In this document: piece by piece, positions 1 to 8,539 of the stretch
Layout of the letters: each line of letters opens with the position of its first letter
Position numbering within the stretch: the stretch's first letter is position 1
Assembly (NCBI RefSeq): GCF_014642655.1
Contig: NZ_BMIR01000006.1
Span: 62,001-126,000, forward strand
Direction of reading: 5' to 3'
Source: Pullulanibacillus camelliae
GTDB taxonomy: Bacteria > Bacillota > Bacilli > Bacillales > Sporolactobacillaceae
DNA: 64,000 nt
Made by a program: the position numbers and the translations under genes
The notes under the pieces: model-generated
Database searches by the model: none
Told to the model about the DNA's origin: nothing
What the model saw: only the letters and a program-made list of their open reading frames with translations

Positions 1-1
1 G

Positions 2-985
2 TTTTGTCCGGATAGCCGTTATTTAATAGGTGTTTCATTAAGAAATTCACGGATAACCATTGCAGAAATGAATTTGAATGCAGTAGTGAAGCAGCAGAAA
101 ATCATTCCTGTAATACAACAGGAGCAGGTGATTGCGACAATTTTGGAGCAAATTGAGAGATTTTTAGAAGAGATTCAAAACGATAAAGAAAATTGTATAG
201 GGATCTCCTTTATTACGCAAGGCATTGTTAATACAGCTAAAGGAATGATTCACTATAATCCAAAGCTTAAGCTGATTGATGTACCGTTGAAAAAGTATTT
301 AGAAGAGCGCTTTAAACTTCCAGTATGGTTGGACAATGATACGAATGCACATATTCTTGCTGAAAAGCATTTGGGCATCCGCCCTGTGCATGATCATGCG
401 ATCTATATCACTATCGGTGATGGGGTTGGCGCAGGTATTGTGGTCAATGGTCAGATGTATAGAGGGGCAAGTGGTGGGGCTGGTGAGTTTGGGCATACCA
501 CGATTGATCGTGGGGGCATCCCTTGTGATTGTGGCAATGTCGGGTGTCTGGAAAACTATGTGAGCTGGCCAGCACTTTATTCCAGAATCCTTACCTTTAT
601 TAAAAAAGGAAGACAAACACTGATTTACTCGCTAGCGAATGAAGATATTAGATCCATTTCTCCAAGAATTTTAGTTGAAGCTGTGAATCTCAAAGATCCT
701 TTTGCTGTTGAGCTAATGAACGAGACCGCCAGTTATTTATCAGCAGGTATTGTTAATCTTCTTCATTTATTTAATCCGAATACCTTGATTTTAGGGGGGG
801 AAGTAACCAATCATAACCCATATTTACTTGAGAAAATTGAGGAAAATGTAAAACGACAGGCCTTGAAAATATTGGTTGAGGACTTAGAAATCAGGCAGAC
901 CACCTTTGGTGACCATTTGGAAATGACAGGAGCCGCTGCCGTATTACTGCAGGATTTCTTTGAATTCTCATTGATCGCAAAATGA
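2..985 (+). CDS. ROK-family transcriptional repressor, 5' truncated by window edge
   Basis: The frame is open from base 2, so the ATG at 68 is an internal methionine. The residues before it (ending YLIGVSLRNS) match the join between the winged-helix domain and the sugar-kinase fold of XylR/NagC-type ROK repressors. The visible part is the ROK domain, with LDNDTNAH, the glycine-rich GDGVGAGIV and the zinc/ROK signature CDCGNVGCLE near nt 529-556. The DNA-binding N-terminus lies outside the window, so repressor rather than kinase is an inference from the upstream extension. It reads into a sugar ABC importer 75 bp downstream and probably regulates it. A small inverted repeat (TGGGAA at 1008 and TTCCCA at 1022) in that gap is a possible operator, but unproven. 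Confidence 0.82.
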   Translation, partial: FCPDSRYLIGVSLRNSRITIAEMNLNAVVKQQKIIPVIQQEQVIATILEQIERFLEEIQNDKENCIGISFITQGIVNTAKGMIHYNPKLKLIDVPLKKYLEERFKLPVWLDNDTNAHILAEKHLGIRPVHDHAIYITIGDGVGAGIVVNGQMYRGASGGAGEFGHTTIDRGGIPCDCGNVGCLENYVSWPALYSRILTFIKKGRQTLIYSLANEDIRSISPRILVEAVNLKDPFAVELMNETASYLSAGIVNLLHLFNPNTLILGGEVTNHNPYLLEKIEENVKRQALKILVEDLEIRQTTFGDHLEMTGAAAVLLQDFFEFSLIAK

Positions 986-1060
986 CAGACAAACGGATGA
1001 GGTGGGTTGGGAAAAAATTAATTCCCATACATGAATGTCCTGTAGAGGAAGGGTGATGGT

Positions 1061-2008
1061 ATGGCAAGGCGATCCCAATCTAGTCTATCGGTTGAGCCAA
1101 CAAAGCTGAAGCTCCCTAAACAAAAGAAAAAGCTTACTAAAAAGGATATGGCCGGTTATTTATTTTCAGCGCCCCTTATTGTCGGCATTGTAGGATTTGC
1201 TTTATATCCAATGATTGCGGCATTAATCATGAGCTTCAAAAAATCAGGTGGGCTTCTTGGAAAAGCGTGGGTAGGCTTTCAGAATTATTCCTATGTCTTG
1301 ACAGATAAGGCCTTCTGGCAAGCGATCTATAATACTTTTTATATGGGGATCTTATCGGTCATATTGGGTGTGATTCTGTCTTTTATTTTGGCTAGTCTCA
1401 TCTATAATGCGAGACCTAGGTGGAGAAATTTTTTCAAAGGGATTTACTTTTTACCGAACGTTGTTTCGCTTGTAGCGACGAGCATTTTATTTACCTTTTT
1501 ATTTTATCCCAGTCATGAAGGATTGCTCAATTATGTTTTAGGCTGGTTTGGTGTTAAACCTTTGGGCTGGTTTTCTGATCCAAGCTTTTCTAGAGTGAGC
1601 ATCGTGCTTATGACATTATGGGGAATGCTGGGTTATAATACCATTATTTTTCTTGCAGCCTTAACAAGTGTGCCTAGAGATTTATATGAAGCGGCTGAGG
1701 TGGATGGTGCCTCTTGGTTTCATAAATGGTGGTATATCACGATTCCCTATCTTCGTTCGATCATTATGTTCATGGTAATCATAGGGACGATTAATGGCAT
1801 GAAGCGCTTTACAGATGTCTGGTTGATTGGCGGTACGGCGGGGAACCCTGCTGGAACATTAATGACGGGAGTCCTTTATATCTATCGAAATGGCTTTCTT
1901 GCCAATCAAATGGGAATTGCCACTGCTGCGTCCTATATTCTTTTTATCATCATTTTAATCTTAACCATTCTCATGATGCGCTTTAATAGAAAAAGCAATT
2001 TTGATTAG
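1061..2008 (+). CDS. Carbohydrate ABC transporter permease, MalF/UgpA type
   Basis: A 315-aa inner-membrane permease of the CUT1 sugar-importer class. It has a basic cytoplasmic N-terminus, a first membrane segment near residues 30-55, about six helices in all, and the EAA loop (EAAEVDGASWFHKWW) near residues 210-225 that docks the ATPase. The ATG at 1061 follows GAGGAAGGGTGAT. It is the first of two permeases, followed 15 bp later by the partner. No ATPase gene is present, so the importer probably borrows a shared MsmX-like ATPase, as is usual for Bacillales CUT1 systems. The substrate is not determined by sequence; the neighbouring isomerases and dehydrogenases suggest a sugar or cyclitol. 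Confidence 0.9.
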   Translation: MARRSQSSLSVEPTKLKLPKQKKKLTKKDMAGYLFSAPLIVGIVGFALYPMIAALIMSFKKSGGLLGKAWVGFQNYSYVLTDKAFWQAIYNTFYMGILSVILGVILSFILASLIYNARPRWRNFFKGIYFLPNVVSLVATSILFTFLFYPSHEGLLNYVLGWFGVKPLGWFSDPSFSRVSIVLMTLWGMLGYNTIIFLAALTSVPRDLYEAAEVDGASWFHKWWYITIPYLRSIIMFMVIIGTINGMKRFTDVWLIGGTAGNPAGTLMTGVLYIYRNGFLANQMGIATAASYILFIIILILTILMMRFNRKSNFD

Positions 2009-2023
2009 AAGGAGGGACAGGAG

Positions 2024-2917
2024 TTGACAACTACATTTACCGAAAAAAAAGTCATGCCGAAGCTTCAGAAAAAAGTGAAATCGCAAAAACGCTCAAAGCG
2101 CATTGGCAATTGGATACTCACACTCATTCTTTTGCTTGGATCGATCGTGATGGTTATTCCTTTCATTTGGATGGCGATGACAAGCTTTGATTGGGGAGCA
2201 CGTCTCACCATCCCATTCCCTCCGCGATTTTGGCCTAAGGAATTTTCCACTATGACGTATCAAACGGCGTTTACTAACATCCCGATGATCAAGTATATGG
2301 TGAATTCGTTAATCGTAGCGGTTGGTGTCATCCTTGTCAGTCTATTTTCAGCGCTATTTTCTGGATATGCGATTTCCAAGCTCAAGTTTAAAGGCTCTGG
2401 CATTGTATTAGTGGCTGCCCTTAGCACGATGATGATCCCCTTCGAAGTGACGATGATCCCTCAATATTTATTGTTCGATAAAATGCATCTTTTAGATTCC
2501 TACTGGGCGTTTTATTTGCCTGCCCTCAACTATGCTTTTGGGACTTTTTTAGCCAAGGCGTTTATTGATCAGCTCCCTGGAACATTACGTGAGGCAGCCA
2601 TTATTGATGGGGCGAGTGAGCTCAAGGTGTTTTTAAGGGTCTATCTCCCCTTATGCATCCCCATCTTAGCGACTATGACCATCCTGCAGTTTTTGGCTGT
2701 GTGGAATGATTTGCTGTGGCCATTATTAGCCTTGCAATCTCCAGCAAAATATACGATTCAGCTCGGGCTGGCGATGTTTACTTATAATCAAGGCACGCCG
2801 CTTCCATCTGTTATCATGGCAGCGACAACAGCAAGCTTAATTCCTGTGATTATTCTTTATCTCTTTTTACAACGTTTTATCGTAGAAAGCATTGCATTAT
2901 CAGGCATTAAACAATAA
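2024..2917 (+). CDS. Carbohydrate ABC transporter permease, MalG/UgpE type
   Basis: A 297-aa second permease of the CUT1 importer. It has a basic N-terminus, six predicted membrane helices and a conserved EAA loop (REAAIIDGASELKVFLRVYL) near residues 190-210. It begins with TTG at 2024, supported by AAGGAGGGA just upstream. It lies 15 bp after the first permease and 75 bp before the binding-protein gene, so the three are almost certainly co-transcribed. Length and topology are typical of the family. Confidence 0.9.
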   Translation: MTTTFTEKKVMPKLQKKVKSQKRSKRIGNWILTLILLLGSIVMVIPFIWMAMTSFDWGARLTIPFPPRFWPKEFSTMTYQTAFTNIPMIKYMVNSLIVAVGVILVSLFSALFSGYAISKLKFKGSGIVLVAALSTMMIPFEVTMIPQYLLFDKMHLLDSYWAFYLPALNYAFGTFLAKAFIDQLPGTLREAAIIDGASELKVFLRVYLPLCIPILATMTILQFLAVWNDLLWPLLALQSPAKYTIQLGLAMFTYNQGTPLPSVIMAATTASLIPVIILYLFLQRFIVESIALSGIKQ

Positions 2918-2992
2918 AGGTTTGCCATTAGTACAATACTTTTGCCTCTTTATTAGTCTGTGATTCATCAAATAACGAAAAGAGGATGGTAG

Positions 2993-4372
2993 ATGAAAAT
3001 GAAAAAATGGCTCATGAGCACCGTGCTCTTAATCCTGGTATTTTCTTTAGCCGCTTGCTCTTCTGATAGTAAAAGCTCTTCTGGGAATAGTCACATTAAG
3101 GTCGTCTCCAAAATGAAGGGAACGGTGCGTGTCGCACTGGCGGGTTGGCAGTTAGATAACGGCATCGATGCCTTAACGGGGAAAAAGACGGAAGGTCTAA
3201 AAGAATATTTAAAGAAAGAGTTCTCCCCGAGATATCCCAATATCAAAGTCAAGCTTACCCAAGTGCCTTGGGAAAATGCTAAGGCCAAGCAAACCGCCAT
3301 GCTTAAATCAGGCGATGCTGATGTCCTCTATTCAGGTGGGGCCTTCGCTTTTAGTTGGTATCAGCAAGGGCTTCTGAAGGACTTAAATCCTTTAATTGAT
3401 AAAGACAAAGCCTTTGATCCTGATATCTACTTAAAAGGTCTTTGGGAAAACGCCTATAGCACCCGAGCCCCAGATCGAAAAACTCAATTTGGCATTCCTG
3501 TTGCGCTAGGCAGACGCGCGATAGGTTATGATAAGAAATTATTTAAGGAGTGGGGTGTAGAGCCCTTATCGGATAACCCGACACCAGAGGAAATCTTATC
3601 AAAAGCGAAGCAGATGACAGGCAAGAATCCGAAAACAGGGAAACAAAATTATGGCCTATGGTGGGAAGGCAATGGGTTGAACGATTCTACAGCTGTCGCC
3701 CTGAGCTATGCCTTTGGTGCTAAGGGGGCAGAAGGACGCTTAGATAAGCTCGGTGATCTGAAGTGGGAGTTAAATGCACCAGAAATGGTTAAGGTGATGG
3801 AATGGCTAAAAGAAGCCTCCCAATATGCTCCAAAAGCGTTTGTCAATGGGAAAGGGAACGAAAAGTGGGCGACTAAGGATAATGATATTGCGATTTACCT
3901 CGATTGTACAGGGGGGACGCTCATGTCTAATTATCTACAAAGTAAGGACGAGAGCCTTCTTGATCGTTTTCAACCCACAATGAATATGGGGCCCGATGGA
4001 CGGGGCTGGGTAGCGGTTGACCCGTTCGTTATGGCGAAGAATGCAAAGAATGTTGACGCATCGTGGGAAGTTATGAAATTTCTAACCAATTATGATACAC
4101 AAAAATATATGTATGACAATTTTAACCAGTCCCCGACATTGGCTAAAGCTGATTTTGTGAATAAGAAGGATGCCTTTTTACAAAAGGAATTGGCGATTGC
4201 AAAAATAACAAAGCCAACTTTGCTAGATGAAGCCAATCCTTATTTTAGTAGTGATATTATTCCAGAAATCAATGGATTTATTAGTAAAGCAGCCAATGGG
4301 AAGGCGCCAGACATACAATCATTTCTTGATGATGTTCAGAAAAGAGCTGAAAAGTGGTCGGCCGATCAATAA
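2993..4372 (+). CDS. Sugar ABC transporter substrate-binding lipoprotein
   Basis: A 459-aa extracellular solute-binding protein, family 1. It has a Lys-rich n-region, a hydrophobic core and a lipobox (SLAAC) with the modified Cys at residue 22, then a Ser-rich linker. The rest has the length and style of CUT1 sugar-binding proteins, with several Trp residues likely to stack against the sugar. It follows the two permeases, which is unusual because the binding protein often comes first. High expression relative to downstream genes would fit the GC-rich hairpin just after the stop. The ligand is unknown. Confidence 0.88.
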   Translation: MKMKKWLMSTVLLILVFSLAACSSDSKSSSGNSHIKVVSKMKGTVRVALAGWQLDNGIDALTGKKTEGLKEYLKKEFSPRYPNIKVKLTQVPWENAKAKQTAMLKSGDADVLYSGGAFAFSWYQQGLLKDLNPLIDKDKAFDPDIYLKGLWENAYSTRAPDRKTQFGIPVALGRRAIGYDKKLFKEWGVEPLSDNPTPEEILSKAKQMTGKNPKTGKQNYGLWWEGNGLNDSTAVALSYAFGAKGAEGRLDKLGDLKWELNAPEMVKVMEWLKEASQYAPKAFVNGKGNEKWATKDNDIAIYLDCTGGTLMSNYLQSKDESLLDRFQPTMNMGPDGRGWVAVDPFVMAKNAKNVDASWEVMKFLTNYDTQKYMYDNFNQSPTLAKADFVNKKDAFLQKELAIAKITKPTLLDEANPYFSSDIIPEINGFISKAANGKAPDIQSFLDDVQKRAEKWSADQ

Positions 4373-4379
4373 CAGAATA

Positions 4380-4403
4380 AAGGGCGGCTCGATACCGCCC
4401 TTT
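4380..4403 (+). terminator. Hairpin after the binding-protein gene, likely partial terminator
   Basis: AAGGGCGG pairs with CCGCCCTT around a short loop, followed by only three T residues and then the SD of the next gene. It looks like a processing or attenuation hairpin that would let the binding protein be made in excess, rather than a full stop. Confidence 0.5.
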
Positions 4404-4422
4404 GCTTTGAAGGAGGATAAGT

Positions 4423-5250
4423 ATGTTAAAAGGAATTAATCAATGGTGCTTTCCGGAAGGAACACCTTTGGATAAGGTCTTTCTTTATGCGCAACAAGCG
4501 GCGTTTGATGCTATTGAGTTAAATGTCAATCCAGAACATGACATCGGATTGACGCTATCTACAACCATTAACGAAGCAGAAGCGATCGCTAGGCGTGCTG
4601 AAGCCTTTGGGCTCAAGCTTAGGAGTCTCTCCACCTCCTTGTTATGGAAATGGCCATTATCTTCACCTGATACGGAGTGTCAAGAAAAAGGAAGGCGTGT
4701 CATTGAGAAACAGCTTGAGCTCGCATCGGCAATGGGCGTGGATACCGTTTTAGTTGTGCCTGGTGTTGTTACGGAAACGACCTCTTATGAACAATGCTGG
4801 GCGCGCAGCCAAGCACAATTAGAGGAGCTCCTGCCTATCGCTGAACGTCATCAAGTAAAGATAGGCATAGAAAATGTTTGGAATAAGTTCTTGCTTTCTC
4901 CGATGGAGATGGTTCAGTATATCGATGCCTTTCATTCACCATGGTTAGGGGCTTATTTTGATGTAGGCAATGTTGTCCGTTACGGTTATCCTGAGCAATG
5001 GATGCACAGTTTGGGTAAGCGCATCATGAAGGTCCATGTCAAGGATTATCGTGAAGCCAATGGTTTTGTTCCATTATTAGCAGGGGCAGTGAATTGGCAG
5101 GCAGTCACGCATGCTTTAGAAGCGATCGGCTATACGGATACAGTGACAGCAGAACTATCGCCTTATCAATCGCTCCCGGAGCAACTGGCTTATGACACAT
5201 CGAAGCAAATGGATGCCATTCTACGGTGCAGTGAAAAAATAGAAGGATAG
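4423..5250 (+). CDS. Sugar phosphate isomerase/epimerase, xylose-isomerase-like TIM barrel
   Basis: A 275-aa AP-endonuclease-2-family TIM-barrel protein (the IolE/IolI/YcjR-type group). The metal-binding pattern is visible: a Glu in KIGIENVW, an Asp in YFDVGN, a His in KVHVKDY and a Glu near the C-terminus in TAELSPYQ. Such enzymes isomerise, epimerise or dehydrate keto-sugars and inosose-like compounds. The start is ATG at 4423 behind AAGGAGG. It is followed after 19 bp by a dehydrogenase, which suggests the two act in sequence on the imported sugar. The exact substrate cannot be read from the sequence. Confidence 0.82.
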   Translation: MLKGINQWCFPEGTPLDKVFLYAQQAAFDAIELNVNPEHDIGLTLSTTINEAEAIARRAEAFGLKLRSLSTSLLWKWPLSSPDTECQEKGRRVIEKQLELASAMGVDTVLVVPGVVTETTSYEQCWARSQAQLEELLPIAERHQVKIGIENVWNKFLLSPMEMVQYIDAFHSPWLGAYFDVGNVVRYGYPEQWMHSLGKRIMKVHVKDYREANGFVPLLAGAVNWQAVTHALEAIGYTDTVTAELSPYQSLPEQLAYDTSKQMDAILRCSEKIEG

Positions 5251-5269
5251 ACTGGTGGAGGTTGAGAAA

Positions 5270-6256
5270 ATGGATAAGGTTAAAGTTGGCTTGATTGGTG
5301 TAGGAGGTATCGGATCGGTGCATTTGAAGCATTTATCACAGCATCCAGATGTCGATAGCGTTGCTCTTTGTGATGTCAATGCACAAGCGGTAGAAGAAAA
5401 GGCGCTAGCGATGGGGAGTTCTACCTTTTATACGGATGTCGATGATCTATTGATGAATGAACGTCTTGATGCGTTATTTATCTGCGTTCCTCCCTTTGCG
5501 CATGGCGACATAGAAGAGAAAGCAGCAGAGCGAGGGATTCATCTCCTTGTGGAAAAGCCAATAGAACTTGATTTGGATAAAGCTTACGCTAAGGCGGATG
5601 CAATTGAAAGGGCAGGAATTCTCCATGCGACGGGTTATTGTCTCCGCTATATCGATGTGTTAGATCACGCAAAGACATACTTACAGGACAAACCCATCGC
5701 CATGATTCGTGGGTATTATTTAGGTGGATTTGTTCCAACCCCGTGGTTTCGGCAGCAGGACAAATCAGGAGGGCAGCTTGTCGAGCAGGCAACTCATGTC
5801 CTTGATTTGATGCGTTATATTGCTGGTGACATCGAACGAGTTTCGGCAAATATGGCCTGCCGTGTCTTAAACGTTATTGATCAAATGACCATTGCTGATG
5901 TGACCTCCGTTAATTGTCGGTTTACTTCAGGAGCAATAGGCCATTTAGACGCCACATTAACTCAACCTGATTTTAGAGCAGGACTTGAAGTGCTTGGTAA
6001 GGATTTTCGAGTAGAAATCACCTTTTCATCTGTAGTCATCATTGAAAAGGGCAAGCGGACTGAATGGACGACAACGCAGGACTTTTATGGTGCGCAGGAT
6101 GACGCTTTTATTCAAGCGGTAAAACAAAATGATCCTTCCTTTATTCGCGCGCCCTATTCTGAGGGATTAAAAACACTGGCAGTGACCTTGGCGGCGAACG
6201 CATCGGCCAAAACAGGGGAAAGCCTCATGCTATCCGATTTTTATGTAGCCAAATGA
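5270..6256 (+). CDS. Gfo/Idh/MocA-family NAD(P)-dependent oxidoreductase
   Basis: A 328-aa sugar/cyclitol dehydrogenase. The N-terminal Rossmann fold starts VGLIGVGGIGSVH; the EKPIE motif near residue 95 carries the family's conserved Lys, and the C-terminal half forms the substrate-binding sheet. The frame opens at a GTG at 5255, but GGTGGAGG at 5254-5261 is an SD that correctly places ATG 5270. It shares an operon with the preceding isomerase. Family members oxidise ring hydroxyls of glucose derivatives, inositols or disaccharides; which one is not known here. Confidence 0.85.
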   Translation: MDKVKVGLIGVGGIGSVHLKHLSQHPDVDSVALCDVNAQAVEEKALAMGSSTFYTDVDDLLMNERLDALFICVPPFAHGDIEEKAAERGIHLLVEKPIELDLDKAYAKADAIERAGILHATGYCLRYIDVLDHAKTYLQDKPIAMIRGYYLGGFVPTPWFRQQDKSGGQLVEQATHVLDLMRYIAGDIERVSANMACRVLNVIDQMTIADVTSVNCRFTSGAIGHLDATLTQPDFRAGLEVLGKDFRVEITFSSVVIIEKGKRTEWTTTQDFYGAQDDAFIQAVKQNDPSFIRAPYSEGLKTLAVTLAANASAKTGESLMLSDFYVAK

Positions 6257-6370
6257 TCAATAGAGGAAATATCTTTTTAAGACAAGGAAGTGAAAGCCAT
6301 CTAATGAAACTCATCCTTTAATTCTTGAGAAACAGATATATAATTTACTTAATAGAGAAAAAGGTCAAAA

Positions 6371-6384
6371 TAAAAGCGCTTTAT
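6371..6384 (+). promoter_or_regulatory. Possible cre (CcpA) site
   Basis: TAAAAGCGCTTTAT contains the 10-bp palindrome AAAGCGCTTT and matches the core of the catabolite-responsive element (WAANCGNTNW) but not its outer TG/CA positions. It sits 22 bp before the start of the second isomerase gene, a position compatible with carbon-catabolite repression. This is a sequence match only. Confidence 0.3.
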
Positions 6385-6406
6385 AAAAGAGGATGGAGGG
6401 AAGAAA

Positions 6407-7285
6407 GTGAAATTCGGGCTAAGCTCATATAGCTTAAATGGTGCACTAAAAAAAGGGAATATGACTATTTTAGATGTCATAGAGTGGAGCAAGGAGCAGG
6501 GAGCCGAGCATGTAGAAATTGTACCAATCGGATTTAGCTTTGTAGAGCATGATGAGCTCGTGGACCAGGTGAGAGAAAAGGCACTTAAGGTCGGGATTGA
6601 TCTGTCAAATTACGCGATCGGTGCTAATTTTGTTGACAAGACCTCTGAGGCATTAGCACAGGAAATAGAACGTGTTAAAAGTGAAGTTGATATCGCCCAT
6701 CGCCTGGGATGCCAACTCATGCGCCATGATGTTGCTTGGCGTCCACCTGGGGAAAATTCCATCGCTCAGTTTGAAGCGGATTTACCTAAGCTTGTGGAGG
6801 CCTGTCGGGAGATTGCGGATTATGCTGCTGGTTATGATATCACAACAAGTGTGGAAAACCATGGGTTTCATGTTCAGGCTGCGGATCGTGTGCGGCGGTT
6901 AGTGGCCGCAGTTAATCGTCCGAATTATCGAACGACAATGGATGTTGGCAACTTTCTTTGTGCGGATGAAGATCCATTAGCTGCTGTCCAAAAGAATATC
7001 GGAATCGCTTCAATGGTGCATTTTAAAGATTTTTATCGCAGACCCGCTCATTTAGATCCTGGAGAGGGGTGGTTTCGTTCGGCTGCTGGACATTATTTAA
7101 GAGGGGCTATTGTCGGACACGGTGATATTGATATCCGGAGTATTTTGAAGGTGATTAAAGAAGCGGGTTATGACAGTTATATTTCCTTAGAGTTTGAAGG
7201 AATGGAGGATTGTTTAACAGGCTCAAAGATTGGCCTTGATAACTTACGGCGATTTTGGGATGAACTTGAAACGACGGCGGACTGA
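6407..7285 (+). CDS. Sugar phosphate isomerase/epimerase, TIM barrel (second paralogue)
   Basis: A 292-aa xylose-isomerase-like TIM-barrel protein, only distantly similar to the one at 4423. Candidate metal ligands are Glu in TSVENHG, Asp in TMDVGNF, His in MVHFKDF and Glu in SLEFEGMED. It starts with GTG at 6407 after GGATGGAGGG. The 150-bp gap before it is the largest in the cluster so far and carries the cre-like palindrome, so it may have its own promoter. Two non-identical isomerases beside two dehydrogenases suggest a multistep oxidation/isomerisation route. Confidence 0.82.
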   Translation: MKFGLSSYSLNGALKKGNMTILDVIEWSKEQGAEHVEIVPIGFSFVEHDELVDQVREKALKVGIDLSNYAIGANFVDKTSEALAQEIERVKSEVDIAHRLGCQLMRHDVAWRPPGENSIAQFEADLPKLVEACREIADYAAGYDITTSVENHGFHVQAADRVRRLVAAVNRPNYRTTMDVGNFLCADEDPLAAVQKNIGIASMVHFKDFYRRPAHLDPGEGWFRSAAGHYLRGAIVGHGDIDIRSILKVIKEAGYDSYISLEFEGMEDCLTGSKIGLDNLRRFWDELETTAD

Positions 7286-7426
7286 GGATAGGCTGTTTGA
7301 GTTGAAAAGGTGGCGTATCGCCGATTGCTATTAAGACAGATCTTATTCTAAGCATTTTTTATTTCTACTTATTTTTTAGTGTCGACGCTTTTCAATTTCT
7401 AAATCTCTTTTACAAAGGAGAATGTT

Positions 7427-8518
7427 ATGGAGATCAGGCAATTACGCTCAGAAGAGGCAACACAGGCGATTAAGCTTTCTGATGCGGTGTTTCGAGATAC
7501 TGAGCAAAAATCAATGGGAGAGGCGTTTCCAACCATCTTTTCGTCCGAAATGATTGAGCAGTCCTATGGCGCTTTTGAAGGAGAGCGCTTGGTCGCCTTT
7601 ATGGGGCTGGTGCCATCCGTGATTCGAGTAGGTAAAGCCCACGTTCATAGTTATTCGCTAGGTTCAGTATGCACAGACCCTGCGTCTCGCGGCAAAGGGT
7701 ATGCGAGTCAAATTCTTGATAAGCTGTTGCGTGATATCAAGCAGACAGAGGCTGCGCTCTTGCTCGTCTCTGGAGATCGTCCACTCTATCGACGAGCTGA
7801 TTGTTATCCATTTGGTGAGGTGCTGCAATTTGAAATAGAAGTGGCTGGTTCGATGGATCATACGTTTGCCATTCGTGAGTACAGCCCTCGAGATGTGCAT
7901 CGGGTAACAGAATTGGCCAATAACAGACCTGTGGGCTATGCGTTGACGCCATATGATATGAGTGTATATATTCATGCAGAAGCTTATGCTAGCTGTATTA
8001 AGCAGCAGCATCGTGTATTACTTGCTGAACAACAAGGCAGCACCCAAGCCTTCCTAATTGTTGGTGTCCCTTATCGTCATAGTCAGTCTGAAGCTGTTGC
8101 AGTAGAGTGGGGGGGTGATCCACAAGCCATCCGTTCCCTTTTACAAGCAGCCAAGGTGCATTATGCATTAAAATCATTAAAGATCAATGTACCGTGGCAA
8201 GAAAAAGAACTCATCGAGAGGCTTTCTGATTTTTCACATCATTACCAGGCTAATCAAGGGACTATTCATCTCGTCGATATTGAGCGTTTTTTCAAGCAGC
8301 TTGGCCCATATTTTTCAGAAGCTTTTCCGTCTGCACAGGTACAGGATTGGCAATTAGATAAAGGGGAAAAGAGGATCATTATTCGCAGGCAAGGCATAGA
8401 TGTTGAGATGACAAGTGAAGCGCTGGTTTCTTATTTGTTTGATCCCAAGGCTAGACAAGAAGGTCTTCCTAGTATAACCATTCCGCTGCCTTATACAGCG
8501 GGGTTAAATTATATTTAA
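7427..8518 (+). CDS. GNAT-family N-acetyltransferase, two-domain Eis-like
   Basis: A 363-aa protein with an N-terminal GNAT domain: the acetyl-CoA pyrophosphate loop is visible as SRGKGYAS near residues 85-95, preceded by the strand SLGSVCTDP. The C-terminal half lacks a motif I can name; overall length resembles Eis-like acetyltransferases (tandem GNAT plus sterol-carrier-like tail). ATG 7427 follows AAAGGAGAATGTT. It lies between isomerase and dehydrogenase genes and is co-oriented, so it may modify an amino sugar or intermediate of the pathway, but that is inference from location alone. Confidence 0.7.
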   Translation: MEIRQLRSEEATQAIKLSDAVFRDTEQKSMGEAFPTIFSSEMIEQSYGAFEGERLVAFMGLVPSVIRVGKAHVHSYSLGSVCTDPASRGKGYASQILDKLLRDIKQTEAALLLVSGDRPLYRRADCYPFGEVLQFEIEVAGSMDHTFAIREYSPRDVHRVTELANNRPVGYALTPYDMSVYIHAEAYASCIKQQHRVLLAEQQGSTQAFLIVGVPYRHSQSEAVAVEWGGDPQAIRSLLQAAKVHYALKSLKINVPWQEKELIERLSDFSHHYQANQGTIHLVDIERFFKQLGPYFSEAFPSAQVQDWQLDKGEKRIIIRRQGIDVEMTSEALVSYLFDPKARQEGLPSITIPLPYTAGLNYI

Positions 8519-8539
8519 AAATTAAGGGGAGGTAGTGTG

